This document shows positions 1 through 9,295 of a stretch of DNA of 64,000 nucleotides, one piece after another. The notes below the pieces were generated by a model, which had not been told where the DNA came from, made no database searches, and saw only the letters and a program-made list of their open reading frames with translations. Positions within the stretch are counted from its first letter, which is position 1. Each line of letters opens with the position of its first letter. Origin of the DNA: Streptomyces sp. CB00316 (GTDB lineage Bacteria; Actinomycetota; Actinomycetes; Streptomycetales; Streptomycetaceae); NCBI RefSeq assembly GCF_001905595.1, contig NZ_LIXI01000002.1, positions 248,001 to 312,000 of the forward strand, given 5' to 3'. Position numbers and translations under genes: made by a program.

Positions 1-111
1 CAGCGTCGCCGCGAACGCGTCCCAGTCGCGGGCCTCTGCCGTCGCCCAATACGTCTCCACCGCCGTGCGCAGGCCGCCCGTGGTGGTGTTGCCGCTCGTC
101 TCGTCCGTCAT
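1..111 (-). CDS. NTF2/SnoaL-like small protein, 5' end only
   Basis: This is the first 37 codons of a gene that runs off the left edge. It starts at ATG 111 on the minus strand. The residues VETYWATAEARDWDAFAATL are typical of the N-terminal helix of nuclear transport factor 2-like / SnoaL-like proteins, a fold used by small isomerases, cyclases and proteins of unknown role. The function cannot be assigned from this fragment. It is separated by 59 bp from the methyltransferase gene, which is read in the same direction and lies upstream of it. Confidence 0.6.
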   Translation of the reverse strand, partial: MTDETSGNTTTGGLRTAVETYWATAEARDWDAFAATL

Positions 112-170
112 GGGAGTGAGTGTGGCGTGCGGCACTGACAATGGCCCGGGGAGCCGCCGTCGAGCTGCTG

Positions 171-1013
171 TCACGCCTCGTTCGGCTTGGGGCGCATCGC
201 CTTCAGGGAGTACATCAGCGGGATCCGGGGACGGTCCGCCGGGAAGCGGTAGTGGCCGTCCGCGTGACGCTCCAGCGTGCCGAAGCGCGGGAAGAGCGAG
301 ACGTCGTGCTCGTGGAGGAACTCGATCCGCAGGCCGGCCGCCGCGAGCGCCGTCACCACCTCGCCCACCGGGTGCTGCCACTCGACGCTGCGGTTGTGCA
401 CGGTCGGCGCGTCGAAGTCGGCGTACGTCCCGGGAGTCTCGTCGACCCAGGCCTCACGGCTGAAGTAGTCGTGGGTGACGACCGAGCCGGTCCCGTCGTC
501 CAGCGCGTCGGTAAGGGGGTGGAACTCCGCCAGGTAGAGGAAGCCGCCGGGTGCGACCAGCGAGGCCGCCGTCTCGGCCCAGCGCTCCATGTCGGGGAGC
601 CAGTTCAGCGCGCCGACGCCCGTGTAGACGATGTCGTACGACGCGTCGGGGACGGCCGTAGCGGCGTCGTACACATCGGCCGCCACGAACGCCGCGCGGT
701 CCGGGCCCAGGCCCAGCGATTCCGCCAGGCCCCGGGCGGTCTCCACGGCAGGCTCGGAGAAGTCCAGGCCCACCACCTGCGCGGCGCCGTGGCGCGCCCA
801 GGACAGGGTGTCCAGGCCGATGTGGCACTGGAGGTGCAGCAGGGTCTTTCCCGTGATGTCGCCGACCTCCGCCAGCTCGAACGGGCGCAGCGCGTCCTTG
901 CCCGCCCGGAACGCCTCCAGGTCGTAGAAGTCGCTCGCCGCGTGTATCGGCACGCGCTCGTCCCAGCGTGCGCGGTTGGCGTCCTGCCAGTCGTCCGGGG
1001 TCGGGGAGTACAT
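171..1013 (-). CDS. Class I SAM-dependent methyltransferase
   Basis: A 280-residue cytosolic methyltransferase of unknown substrate. The SAM-binding motif I region reads LHLQCHIGLDTLSW, followed by VVGLDFS and, later, DIVYTGVGALNWLPD (motif II/post II), as in Methyltransf_11/25 proteins. I start at ATG 1013 (MYSPTPDDWQ). The open frame extends upstream to 1271, but that extension would overlap the divergent peptidase gene. The 133-bp gap to that gene must hold both promoters. The neighbours give no hint of the substrate. Confidence 0.85.
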   Translation of the reverse strand: MYSPTPDDWQDANRARWDERVPIHAASDFYDLEAFRAGKDALRPFELAEVGDITGKTLLHLQCHIGLDTLSWARHGAAQVVGLDFSEPAVETARGLAESLGLGPDRAAFVAADVYDAATAVPDASYDIVYTGVGALNWLPDMERWAETAASLVAPGGFLYLAEFHPLTDALDDGTGSVVTHDYFSREAWVDETPGTYADFDAPTVHNRSVEWQHPVGEVVTALAAAGLRIEFLHEHDVSLFPRFGTLERHADGHYRFPADRPRIPLMYSLKAMRPKPNEA

Positions 1014-1146
1014 ATCCGAAAAGTTACCCACAGGGCGGAAGGGGCGCGAGCGGTTATCCACAGGCGGAGGGGTCCGGTCACATCTTCGTACGGGTGTTGT
1101 GGACGGGCTTCTCCGGTCGGGCGGGGGATCGGGTTGGATGGAGGGC

Positions 1147-2964
1147 ATGAGCGAATCAGAGAACGTCTCGACCATGCCGGAGTGGGAGCAGCGGTTCCGC
1201 GCGCCCAGGGTGTCCCTGCCCGACTGGGCCGAGGACGCGCCTGACCGCTCGCTCTTTGTCTCCAATGCCACCGGGACCTACGAGCTGTACGCGTGGGACC
1301 GGTCGAACGGGCGGCAGCGCCAGGTGACCGACCGGCCCAACGGGACCACCGACGGCGTGCTGACGCCCGACGGTGAGGCCATCTGGTGGTTCAGCGACGC
1401 CGACGGCGACGAGTTCGGCGTGTGGATGCGCCAGCCCTTCGGCGGCGGGCAGGACGAGCCCGCCGCCCCGGGCCTGGCGCCCTCGTATCCGGCGGGCCTC
1501 GCCATCGGGCGCGACGGCTCCGCGGTGATCGGCCGCTCCACCGACGAGGACGGGACGACCATCCATCGTGTGCCGCCCTCGGGCAGTGGCGAGGCCGTCG
1601 AGATCTATCGGCACCGCGAGTCCGCAGGCGTCGGGGACCTGTCCTACGACGGGACGCTCATCGCGCTGGAGCACACGGAGCACGGCGACGCCATGCACTC
1701 CGCCCTGCGCGTGGTGCGCCCGGACGGCTCCACGGTGGCCGAGCTGGACGACACCGAGGGCGGCACCAAGGAGCTCGGTCTCGCCGTGCTGGGCTTCGCG
1801 CCGGTGGCCGGTGATGCCCGGCTGCTCGTCGGCCACCAGCGCCGGGGCCGGTGGGAGCCGATGATCTGGGACCCGGTCGCGGGCACGGAGACCGCGCTCC
1901 CGGTCGACCTGCCCGGGGATGTGGGTGCCGAGTGGTATCCGGACGGCTCCGCCCTGCTCATCGAGCACAGCTTCGAGGCCCGCAGCGAGCTGTGGCGGTA
2001 CGAGCCGGGGGCCGCGGAGCCCGTGCGTGTGGAGACCCCCGCCGGGACGGTGTCGGGCGCCACGGCCCGGCCGGACGGCACGGTGGAGTACCTCTGGTCC
2101 TCGGCCGCGCAGCCGCCGGTCGTGCGGTCGACGAGCGGTGCGGTGGTCCTGGACCCGCCGGGTGCCAAGGCCCCGGCGTCGGTGGCCGTCGAGGACGCGT
2201 GGGTGGAGGGGCCGGGCGGCCGGATCCACGCCCTTGTGCAGAAGCCCGCGGGGGATGGCCCGTTTCCCACCGTCTTCGAGATCCACGGCGGGCCGACCTG
2301 GCACGACAGCGACGCCTTCGCCTCCGGCCCGGCGGCCTGGGTGGACCACGGCTTCGCCGTCGTGCGGGTCAACTACCGGGGCTCGACCGGGTACGGCCGC
2401 GCCTGGACGGACGCGCTCAAGCACCGGGTCGGCCTGATCGAGCTGGAGGACATCGCGGCCGTTCGGGACTGGTCGGTCAAGTCCGGGCTCGCGGACCCGC
2501 GGCGCCTGGTCCTGGCCGGCGGATCCTGGGGCGGCTATCTCACCCTGCTCGGCCTCGGCACCCAGCCCGACGCCTGGGCGCTGGGGCTGGCGGCCGTGCC
2601 GGTCGCGGACTACGTCACGGCCTACCACGACGAGATGGAGGCCCTGAAGGCGATGGACCGAACGCTGCTGGGCGGTACGCCGGAGGAGGTGCCCGAGCGC
2701 TTCGAGGCCTCGTCCCCGCTGACGTACGTCGACGCGGTGCGCGCTCCCGTCTACATCTCGGCGGGCGTCAACGATCCGCGCTGCCCCATCCGTCAGGTGG
2801 AGAACTACGTGGACCGGCTGGCGGCGCGTGGCGCCGTGCACGAGGTCTACCGGTACGACGCCGGGCACGGCTCGCTCGTGGTGGAGGAGCGCATCAAGCA
2901 GGTGCGGCTGGAGCTGGAGTTCGCCCTGAAGCACCTGGGGGGTGGTGACGTCCTGGGGGCGTGA
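1147..2964 (+). CDS. S9 family (prolyl oligopeptidase-type) serine peptidase
   Basis: A 605-residue protein with an N-terminal beta-propeller-like region (WD40/PD40-type, about 1-350, with repeats such as DGTLIALEHTEHGD and YPDGSALLIEHS) and a C-terminal alpha/beta hydrolase domain (about 370-600). The catalytic triad is visible: Ser460 in GGSWGGYL, Asp543 in NDPR and His574 in GHGS. The family cleaves short peptides at the oligopeptide level. I start at ATG 1147; ATG 1174 is a possible alternative. No signal peptide is evident, so it is probably cytosolic. Confidence 0.9.
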   Translation: MSESENVSTMPEWEQRFRAPRVSLPDWAEDAPDRSLFVSNATGTYELYAWDRSNGRQRQVTDRPNGTTDGVLTPDGEAIWWFSDADGDEFGVWMRQPFGGGQDEPAAPGLAPSYPAGLAIGRDGSAVIGRSTDEDGTTIHRVPPSGSGEAVEIYRHRESAGVGDLSYDGTLIALEHTEHGDAMHSALRVVRPDGSTVAELDDTEGGTKELGLAVLGFAPVAGDARLLVGHQRRGRWEPMIWDPVAGTETALPVDLPGDVGAEWYPDGSALLIEHSFEARSELWRYEPGAAEPVRVETPAGTVSGATARPDGTVEYLWSSAAQPPVVRSTSGAVVLDPPGAKAPASVAVEDAWVEGPGGRIHALVQKPAGDGPFPTVFEIHGGPTWHDSDAFASGPAAWVDHGFAVVRVNYRGSTGYGRAWTDALKHRVGLIELEDIAAVRDWSVKSGLADPRRLVLAGGSWGGYLTLLGLGTQPDAWALGLAAVPVADYVTAYHDEMEALKAMDRTLLGGTPEEVPERFEASSPLTYVDAVRAPVYISAGVNDPRCPIRQVENYVDRLAARGAVHEVYRYDAGHGSLVVEERIKQVRLELEFALKHLGGGDVLGA

Positions 2965-3055
2965 GGGGCGGGCCGTCCCCCACGGGGGTGTGAGAGGCGG
3001 ATAAAGGGGCGACCCCGCTCCGGAGGGCCGGAACGGGGAACCGTACCTTGGTGGG

Positions 3056-3940
3056 GTGTACCGGTTCCTGCTGACCCCGCGATGGTGGGGGATCAACCTC
3101 TTCGTCGTGCTGGCCATCCCGTTCTGCGTGTTCATGGGCACCTGGCAGCTCGGCCGCTTCGAGGACCGTGTGCAGTCGCACGAGCAGGCGACGAAGCAGC
3201 CCGATCCGAGCACCCGGGCCGCGAAGCCGCTGGACGAGCTGCTGCCCGTCGACAAGGTGACGTCCGGCCGCCCGGCCGTCGCGACCGGGACGTACGCCGA
3301 CCAGTTCCTGGTCCCCGGCCGTGAGCTGGACGAGCGGCAGGGCTTCTACGTCCTGAGCCTGCTGCGGACCGACGGGGGCAAGGCCCTGCCGGTGGTACGC
3401 GGATGGCTGCCCGGCACCGCGGGCAGTGTCCCCGTGCCGGCCGCCCCGCAGGGTGAGGTCACCGTCACCGGGGACCTCCAGGCCTCCGAGAACATCCACA
3501 GTGACGGCGTCGACACCAGGGGCGGGCTCCCCGCGGGCCAGCTCGGCATGATCAGCGCCGCGTCCCTGGTGAACCTGGTCGACTACGACGTGTACGACGC
3601 CTGGGTGACGCTTCCCGGGGCGGAGACGGGCGGTACGGGCGGCGCGATGAAGCCGGTGCCCGCCGCCGCCCCGCAGGGCAGTGGGCTCGACCTGAAGGCG
3701 TTCCAGAACCTGGGGTACACGGGCGAGTGGTTCGTCTTCGCGGGCTTCGTGCTCTTCATGTGGTTCCGGCTGGTCCGCCGCGAGGCCGAGGCCGTCCGCG
3801 ATGTCGCCCTCGGGCTCGTCCCGGAGGGCGAGGAGGCCGACGCCGCCGCCGGCGTTGCGGGAACCGAGGCCGTACAGGTGCCTGAGTCGCCGGAGACACC
3901 GGAGACCTCGAAGACTCCGGAGACCGCGCAGGGCTCGTAG
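3056..3940 (+). CDS. SURF1 family membrane protein (cytochrome oxidase assembly)
   Basis: A 294-residue protein starting at GTG 3056, preceded by GGTGGG. It has the SURF1 layout: an N-terminal membrane helix (about 12-30) followed by GTWQLGRF, an extracytoplasmic domain with the conserved VRGWLPG stretch, and a second helix near 222-240 (WFVFAGFVLFMWFRLV). SURF1 proteins help insert haem a into the aa3-type cytochrome c oxidase. The C-terminal 45 residues are a low-complexity Glu/Thr/Pro tail. It converges on the DUF4232-like gene across a palindromic hairpin. Confidence 0.9.
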   Translation: MYRFLLTPRWWGINLFVVLAIPFCVFMGTWQLGRFEDRVQSHEQATKQPDPSTRAAKPLDELLPVDKVTSGRPAVATGTYADQFLVPGRELDERQGFYVLSLLRTDGGKALPVVRGWLPGTAGSVPVPAAPQGEVTVTGDLQASENIHSDGVDTRGGLPAGQLGMISAASLVNLVDYDVYDAWVTLPGAETGGTGGAMKPVPAAAPQGSGLDLKAFQNLGYTGEWFVFAGFVLFMWFRLVRREAEAVRDVALGLVPEGEEADAAAGVAGTEAVQVPESPETPETSKTPETAQGS

Positions 3941-3953
3941 GGCCCGTGGGGCT

Positions 3954-3973
3954 CTCAGGCGGGCCCGCCTGAG
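3954..3973. terminator. Palindrome between two convergent genes
   Basis: The 20-bp perfect palindrome CTCAGGCGGGCCCGCCTGAG lies between the convergent stop codons of the SURF1 gene (3940) and the sigma-factor partner gene (4006). It can fold in both transcripts and is a plausible bidirectional terminator. There is no U tract, which is usual in Streptomyces. Confidence 0.6.
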
Positions 3974-4005
3974 CTGTCGCGGCCTCGGTCGCGGCGGTCG
4001 CCGGA

Positions 4006-5247
4006 CTACGAGGTGGGCAGTACGCCCGTCCGGTAGATCGTGCCCGCGCAGGCGTTGTCGATCTTCGTCTCGGCCGTGGGCGCGCCCGTCTCCGGTGTGT
4101 GCGTCACGGCGATGCTGCCGTCCGCCGATGAGCCGTCCTGGTGCAGCGCCTGTGTGTCGGTGCCGGACTGGCCGGAGCTCTCGCCCGTCGTTCCCCCGGT
4201 GCCCGCGTCCGGCGTCGGGGTGGGGGTCGGTGAGGGAGCCACGGTCGGGCAGGTGTCGGTGGGGACCCAGGCGAACCGCACCTCGTAGGCCATGGAGGGC
4301 TTCAGCAGCACCGTGCCCGGCTCCTGCGAGGGGTCGGGCAGGCCGGGGGCCGCGTCGCCCGCCGTGTGCTGGATGACGTTGATCTTGAGCGGGTCGGCGG
4401 CGCCGAGGGCGGTGAAGCCGACGGTGCCGTTGCTGCTGACCGTGCAGGCCGCGCCGGAGACGTTCGCGATCTTGAAGCTGCCGTAGACCGTGCCGTCGGC
4501 GCCAGGGGCGGCCGCTCCCGCGGAGGCGACGCCGAGCTGACCCGGGTCGCAGACCGGCAGGGTGGCGAGATCCGCCGGCGGGGACGCGGAGGGCCCGCCC
4601 GTCACGGCGCCGTCCACCGGGTCCTCGGTGCGGTCCGCCGAGGGGTTCCCCTCGGAAGGCGCCGGTTCGCCGACCCCGCCCCGGCTCTCCTGGTTCGTGG
4701 GCTCCACGGTCCGGTCGCCCGGCGCCTGGGGCCCGGGCTCCTCCCCGTTGCCGCCCTGGGCCTGCTCGCCGTGTCCGGCGATGGCGGGAAGCGCGGTGGA
4801 CGGGCCGTCGGAGTTCGCCACGTGCACGAAAGCGGGGACCGCCGTGCCGATCAGCAGCGCCGCCGCGGCCGCGCCGACCACGGCCTGCCGCCGGCGGGCT
4901 CGCCGGGCGGGCACCGCGCGCTGCAGATGCTCCAGGGTCCGGCCGGAGGGCTCGAGGTCCCCCACGGCACCGTGCAGCATCCGGCGCAGGACGACCTCGT
5001 CCAGCTCGCCGTCGACGGTTCCGCGCCCGCTCCGGAGGCCGCCGAAGAGGTCGGTGAGCGTACCGGCGGGGTCGGCGGGGCCGCCCTCGTCCGGCTCGCG
5101 GGGCGCGCTCTCCTCACGCGGACCGTCCGGTCGGTCCGACTGCTCCGGATCGGTGTGCGGAGTCTTCTCCGGCCCGTGGTTCACAATTCCGGTTCCCGTC
5201 GGGTCATTCTCCTGCCTGTGCTCGTGCCGGTGGCGGGGCCCGCTCAT
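4006..5247 (-). CDS. Membrane-anchored, sigma-associated protein (DUF4232-like C-terminus)
   Basis: A 413-residue protein with a charged, disordered N-terminus (1-85), a short helical stretch (LTDLFGGLRSGRGTVDGELD), one membrane helix near 121-140 and a long Pro/Thr/Gly-rich extracytoplasmic part. The last part holds paired Cys residues and a beta-rich DUF4232-like domain (CDPGQLGVASAGAAAPG...). Its ATG overlaps the stop codon of the sigma-factor gene in an ATGA, so the two are translationally coupled. By position it may be a membrane partner or target of the sigma factor, but no classical anti-sigma zinc motif is visible, so that is inference. Confidence 0.65.
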   Translation of the reverse strand: MSGPRHRHEHRQENDPTGTGIVNHGPEKTPHTDPEQSDRPDGPREESAPREPDEGGPADPAGTLTDLFGGLRSGRGTVDGELDEVVLRRMLHGAVGDLEPSGRTLEHLQRAVPARRARRRQAVVGAAAAALLIGTAVPAFVHVANSDGPSTALPAIAGHGEQAQGGNGEEPGPQAPGDRTVEPTNQESRGGVGEPAPSEGNPSADRTEDPVDGAVTGGPSASPPADLATLPVCDPGQLGVASAGAAAPGADGTVYGSFKIANVSGAACTVSSNGTVGFTALGAADPLKINVIQHTAGDAAPGLPDPSQEPGTVLLKPSMAYEVRFAWVPTDTCPTVAPSPTPTPTPDAGTGGTTGESSGQSGTDTQALHQDGSSADGSIAVTHTPETGAPTAETKIDNACAGTIYRTGVLPTS

Positions 5248-5906
5248 GTCTGGGCCTCCATCACGACGCGCAACGCGGCGATACCGCGGGAACCGTACGC
5301 CTTGACGGAGCCCAGCGAAACTCCGAGTGTCTCCGCGACCTGGGCCTCCGTCATGTCCGCGAAGTAGCGCAGGACCAGCACCTCGCGCTGGCGCCGCTGG
5401 AGCCCTTTCATGGCCTTGATCAGCGCGTCCCGCTCCAGCTGGTCGTAGGCGCCCTCCTCCGCGCTCGCCATGTCCGGCATGGGCTTGGAGAGCAGCTTGA
5501 GCCCGAGGATGCGGCGGCGGAGCGCGGAGCGCGACAGGTTGACGACGGTCTGGCGCAGATACGCGAGCGTCTTCTCGGGCTCCCGGACGCGGTTGCGCGC
5601 GGAGTGCACGCGGATGAACGCCTCCTGCACCACGTCCTCGCAGGAGGCGGTGTCGTCCAGGAGCAGGGCCGCGAGGCCGAGCAGCGAACGGTAGTGGGCG
5701 CGGTAGGTCTCGGTGAGATGGTCGACCGTGGTTCCCGCTGCCACCGTCTCGTCAGCACCCCCGCGCTGCGAGGGCAGCTGGGCCGGGCGCGCAGCGGGCA
5801 TGGGCGCGATCACCGGCATGCCGCCGGGCGCGCGGGGCCGCCGGGGCGGACGCACGGTCGCGCCTCGCAACGGGGCCACCACGGTGATGTCGAGAACCTC
5901 TGCCAC
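5244..5906 (-). CDS. SigE-family (ECF-type) RNA polymerase sigma factor
   Basis: A 220-residue ECF sigma factor. Region 2 is visible as LAALLLDDTASCEDVVQEAF and region 4 as RYFADMTEAQVAETLGVSLG followed by VKAYGSRG, the recognition helix for the -35 element. It has about 55 extra N-terminal residues rich in Pro/Arg. The first codon appears to be GTG 5906; an internal Met at residue 30 (MPVIAPMPAA) is an alternative. It is co-transcribed with the downstream membrane protein gene. Confidence 0.85.
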   Translation of the reverse strand: MAEVLDITVVAPLRGATVRPPRRPRAPGGMPVIAPMPAARPAQLPSQRGGADETVAAGTTVDHLTETYRAHYRSLLGLAALLLDDTASCEDVVQEAFIRVHSARNRVREPEKTLAYLRQTVVNLSRSALRRRILGLKLLSKPMPDMASAEEGAYDQLERDALIKAMKGLQRRQREVLVLRYFADMTEAQVAETLGVSLGSVKAYGSRGIAALRVVMEAQT

Positions 5907-6205
5907 GCCTGTTGGACACGCTGCCCCCCGTCAGGGTTGTACGCGTACGGCGCCATGTTCGGCACTGTGCGACATGCCCTCATACGTACCTGCTCTTCCC
6001 CAAATGCCCCGTAAACGCGTCCCGCCACGCAAGAAGTGACGGCATAGACGCCGCCCGGCCGACGTGCGGTTGCAGGAGGCCGGGAGATCATCGTCGGATA
6101 TGACAACACCCCAGCTCAAGAGGTTCAGACCAGGTAATTACTCATAGGGCGTTCACAGATCCTACAAAGCAGGTTCGACCGCCAGGTTCGATCAAAGGGG
6201 CTTCC
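5907..6205. other. Non-coding gap upstream of the sigma-factor gene
   Basis: This 299-bp gap separates the asd stop codon (6206) from the sigma-factor start. It is more AT-rich than its surroundings and presumably carries the sigma-factor promoter. A short direct repeat, CAGGTTCGA, occurs twice near 6170-6193. Short open frames here lack recognisable features and I do not call them. Confidence 0.4.
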
Positions 6206-7288
6206 TCAGGCGAGGGTGATTTCGGCGGCCACCGATTCCGCGATCTGCGCCACGTTCAAAGCCGCACCTTTACGGAGATTATCGCCGCAAATGAACATTT
6301 CCAGGGCGCGGGGATCGTCCATCGAGCGCCGCACCCGACCGACCCAGGTGGGGTCGGTGCCCACGACGTCGGACGGGGTCGGGAAATCTCCGGACGCCGG
6401 GCTGTCGAAGAGCACGACGCCGGGCGCGGTCGCCAGGATCTCGTGGGCCCGGTCGACGGCGACCTCGCTCTCGAAGCGCGCGTGGACGGACATGGAGTGC
6501 GTCGCGACGACGGGGACGTACACGCAGGTCGCGGTGGTCCTCAGGTCCGGCAGGCCCAGCACCTTGCGGCACTCCTCGCGGATGGCGAGCTCCTCGGAGG
6601 ACCAGCCGTTCCCGGCGTCCGTACCGGCCCAGGGCACGACGTTCAGGGCGACAGGCGCGGCAAAGGGACTGAACGGACTGCGGGCGGCACTGGCACCGTC
6701 GCCCAGGGCCCGGCGTACGTCTCCGGGGTGGGTGCCCAGCTCCGTACCGGCCACCAGCGACAGCTGTTCGCGCAGGGCCGTGACACCGTCGCGGCCCGCG
6801 CCGCTGACCGCCTGGTAGGAGGAGACGATCAGTTCCCGCAGCCCGAATTCCGCGTGCAGCGCGCCGACCGCGACGATCAGCGACAGCGTGGTGCAGTTCG
6901 GGGACGCGACGATGCCCCGCGGTCTGAGCCGGGCGGCATGGGAGTTGATCTCCGGGACGACCAGCGGTACGTCGTCCGCCAGCCGGAAGGCAGCCGAGTC
7001 GTCGATGACGACGGCGCCCTTGGCCGCGGCGATCGGGGCCCAGTGGGCGGACACCTCGTCCGGCACCAGGAAGAGGGCCACGTCCACGCCGTCGAACACG
7101 TCCTCGGCGAGCGCGAGCACCTCGGTCTCCTCACCGCGCACGACCAGCTTGCGGCCGGCCGAGCGCGGTGAGGCGACGAGGGTGACCTCGCCCCAGACGT
7201 CCGCGTGCTGCGAGAGGATCCGGAGCATGACGCCGCCGATCGCCCCGGTCGCACCGACGACCGCGAGCGAAGGGCGGCGTGCGGTCAT
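6206..7288 (-). CDS. asd: Aspartate-semialdehyde dehydrogenase
   Basis: A 360-residue enzyme that reduces aspartyl-4-phosphate to aspartate semialdehyde with NADPH, the second step toward lysine, diaminopimelate, threonine and methionine. The N-terminal Rossmann motif reads [13 protein letters not shown]. The catalytic Cys is residue 132 in [11 protein letters not shown], and the acid/base His lies in SMSVHARFE. It starts at ATG 7288, which overlaps the aspartokinase stop codon by 4 bp (ATGA), as expected for the actinobacterial ask-asd operon. Confidence 0.95.
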   Translation of the reverse strand: MTARRPSLAVVGATGAIGGVMLRILSQHADVWGEVTLVASPRSAGRKLVVRGEETEVLALAEDVFDGVDVALFLVPDEVSAHWAPIAAAKGAVVIDDSAAFRLADDVPLVVPEINSHAARLRPRGIVASPNCTTLSLIVAVGALHAEFGLRELIVSSYQAVSGAGRDGVTALREQLSLVAGTELGTHPGDVRRALGDGASAARSPFSPFAAPVALNVVPWAGTDAGNGWSSEELAIREECRKVLGLPDLRTTATCVYVPVVATHSMSVHARFESEVAVDRAHEILATAPGVVLFDSPASGDFPTPSDVVGTDPTWVGRVRRSMDDPRALEMFICGDNLRKGAALNVAQIAESVAAEITLA

Positions 7289-8556
7289 CGGCCGGTGCCC
7301 CCGTAGACGACGGCCTCGTCGGAGTCGCTGTCGAGGCCGAAGGCGGTGTGCACGGCGCGCACGGCCTCGTTGACGTCGTCGGCACGCGTGACCACCGAGA
7401 TGCGGATCTCGGAGGTCGAGATGAGCTCGATGTTCACGCCCGCGTCGGAGAGCGCCTCGAAGAAGCCCGCGGTGACGCCCGGGTTGGTCTTCATACCCGC
7501 GCCGACCAGGGAGATCTTGGCGATCTGGTCGTCGTAGCGGAGCGACTCGAAGCCGATGGAGCCCTTGGCCCGCTCCAGGGCGTCGATGGCCTTGCGGCCC
7601 TCGGCCTTGGGGAGGGTGAAGGAGATGTCCGTCAGGCCGGTCGACGCGGCGGAGACGTTCTGCACCACCATGTCGATGTTGACCTCGGCGTTGGCGATGG
7701 CGCGGAAGATCGCGGCCGCCTCGCCCGGCTTGTCCGGGACGCCGACGACGGTGACCTTGGCCTCCGAGACGTCGTGGGCGACTCCGGAGATGATCGCGTG
7801 CTCCACCTTCTGGTCCCCTTGCGGCTCGTTGCTGACCCAGGTACCGCGCAGTCCGGAGAAGGACGAGCGGACGTGGATCGGGATGTTGTAACGGCGTGCG
7901 TACTCGACGCAGCGGTGCAGCAGCACCTTGGAGCCGGACGCGGCCAGCTCCAGCATGTCCTCGAAGGAGATCCAGTCGATCTTCTGCGCCCTCTTCACGA
8001 CCCGGGGGTCCGCGGTGAAGACGCCGTCGACGTCCGTGTAGATCTCACAGACCTCGGCGTCCAGCGCGGCGGCCAGCGCGACGGCGGTCGTGTCCGACCC
8101 GCCGCGGCCGAGGGTGGTGATGTTCTTGCCCTCCTGGCTCACACCCTGGAACCCGGCGACGATGGCGATGTTGCCCTCGTCGATCGAGGTCCGGATGCGG
8201 CCCGGCGTGACGTCGATGATGCGCGCTTTGTTGTGGACCGAGTCGGTGATGACACCGGCCTGGCTGCCCGTGAACGACTGGGCCTCGTGGCCCAGGTTCT
8301 TGATCGCCATCGCCAGCAGGGCCATGGAGATCCGCTCGCCGGCGGTCAGCAGCATGTCGAACTCACGGCCGGCAGGGATCGGCGAGACCTGCTCGGCGAG
8401 ATCTATCAACTCGTCCGTCGTGTCGCCCATCGCGGACACCACGACAACCACCTGGTTGCCGTTCCTCTTGGCGTCGACGACTCGCTTGGCGACCCGCTTG
8501 ATGCCCTCGGCATCGGCTACGGAGGAGCCTCCGTACTTCTGCACGACAAGGCCCAC
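7285..8556 (-). CDS. ask: Aspartokinase (aspartate kinase)
   Basis: Phosphorylates aspartate to open the lysine/threonine/methionine pathway. The N-terminal kinase motif [15 protein letters not shown] is present, followed by the substrate-loop region [16 protein letters not shown] and two C-terminal ACT domains (from about residue 260) that mediate feedback inhibition. I choose GTG 8556 (423 residues) rather than ATG 8577, because a GGAG ribosome-binding site lies 5 nt before the GTG and the family starts at this point. In related actinobacteria an internal start also makes a separate regulatory subunit; this was not tested here. Confidence 0.95.
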   Translation of the reverse strand: MGLVVQKYGGSSVADAEGIKRVAKRVVDAKRNGNQVVVVVSAMGDTTDELIDLAEQVSPIPAGREFDMLLTAGERISMALLAMAIKNLGHEAQSFTGSQAGVITDSVHNKARIIDVTPGRIRTSIDEGNIAIVAGFQGVSQEGKNITTLGRGGSDTTAVALAAALDAEVCEIYTDVDGVFTADPRVVKRAQKIDWISFEDMLELAASGSKVLLHRCVEYARRYNIPIHVRSSFSGLRGTWVSNEPQGDQKVEHAIISGVAHDVSEAKVTVVGVPDKPGEAAAIFRAIANAEVNIDMVVQNVSAASTGLTDISFTLPKAEGRKAIDALERAKGSIGFESLRYDDQIAKISLVGAGMKTNPGVTAGFFEALSDAGVNIELISTSEIRISVVTRADDVNEAVRAVHTAFGLDSDSDEAVVYGGTGR

Positions 8557-8744
8557 GTGCGCTCCTCGCTCAGTCATTACTGCGGTCGGCTCAGTTTAAC
8601 GAGCAGCCCGGAATCGCCCCGTCCCTACCAGATGGTGAGATGTCCCGCCCACAACGCGGTACGGCGTGTCGCCCCGAACTGCTCGTACGGGGCTGCTGCC
8701 CATCCCGGAGGAGCGCACTCCCTTTTGTGTCCCAGCCCACACCA

Positions 8745-9245
8745 TCAGGAGGGAATGCGCGAGCCGGGAGGAGCCGGCCGGCGTACCGCCTCCGGGGCAC
8801 CGGCGGGGGCCGGGGGCTCGCAGCCCGGGGCCTGGGCCTCGACGGGGGCGCCGGGGTCCGGAACGGGTTCGTCCGGGGCACCGGTCGCGCATCGGCGCCG
8901 CTCGGTGGCCTCGATGTAGTCGCCGAGGGAGCGGCGGGTGTCGAGCAGGGCGTCGACGCGCGCGTCGATCCCTCGGAGCCGGGCCCGCAGGACGTCCAGC
9001 ACCTCGGCGCACGGTTCGAGCTCGGGTGACGGGCCCGTCGCACAGGGAAGGGTGTACGCGATCTCCTGGGTGGACAGGCCGGCCGCGAGGAGGTTGCGGA
9101 TCTGGGTGACGGTGAGGACGACGTCGTCGGTGTACTCGCGGTATCCGCTGGGCCCCCGGGTGGGCCGTAACAGGCCCTGGGATTCGTAGTACCGCAGGAG
9201 GTGCGCGTGGACCCCGGTCCGCCGGCTCAGTTCCCCGATCAACAT
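8745..9245 (-). CDS. MerR family transcriptional regulator
   Basis: A 166-residue regulator. The N-terminal MerR winged helix begins MLIGELSRRTGVHAHLLRYY and continues into a coiled-coil dimerisation helix (about 75-115). The C-terminal tail is Pro/Ala-rich and disordered. A CATGPSPELEPCAEVL segment carries two Cys residues that could sense metal or oxidation, but this is speculative. It starts at ATG 9245. It is divergent from a PPOX-class gene, with a MerR-type palindrome between them, so it probably controls that gene and itself. Confidence 0.88.
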   Translation of the reverse strand: MLIGELSRRTGVHAHLLRYYESQGLLRPTRGPSGYREYTDDVVLTVTQIRNLLAAGLSTQEIAYTLPCATGPSPELEPCAEVLDVLRARLRGIDARVDALLDTRRSLGDYIEATERRRCATGAPDEPVPDPGAPVEAQAPGCEPPAPAGAPEAVRRPAPPGSRIPS

Positions 9246-9257
9246 GCCCGTTCCTCC

Positions 9258-9289
9258 TTGACCTTCATACCGGTGTGAAGGTTGATGAT
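9258..9289 (+). promoter_or_regulatory. MerR-type promoter/operator of the PPOX gene
   Basis: A near-perfect 22-bp palindrome (9261-9282, half-sites ACCTTCATACC / GGTGTGAAGGT, one mismatch) sits between TTGACC (9258-9263) and GATGAT (9284-9289). The spacer is 20 bp. Over-long 19-20-bp spacers with an operator in between are the signature of MerR-activated promoters, where the regulator untwists the DNA. The GATGAT box ends only 6 bp before ATG 9296, so the transcript is probably leaderless. Confidence 0.75.
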
Positions 9290-9295
9290 GCCCCC

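Noticed and set aside
5931..6119. A 62-codon minus-strand frame upstream of the sigma-factor gene
   Set aside because: No ribosome-binding site, no conserved motif, and it occupies the region expected to be the sigma-factor promoter.
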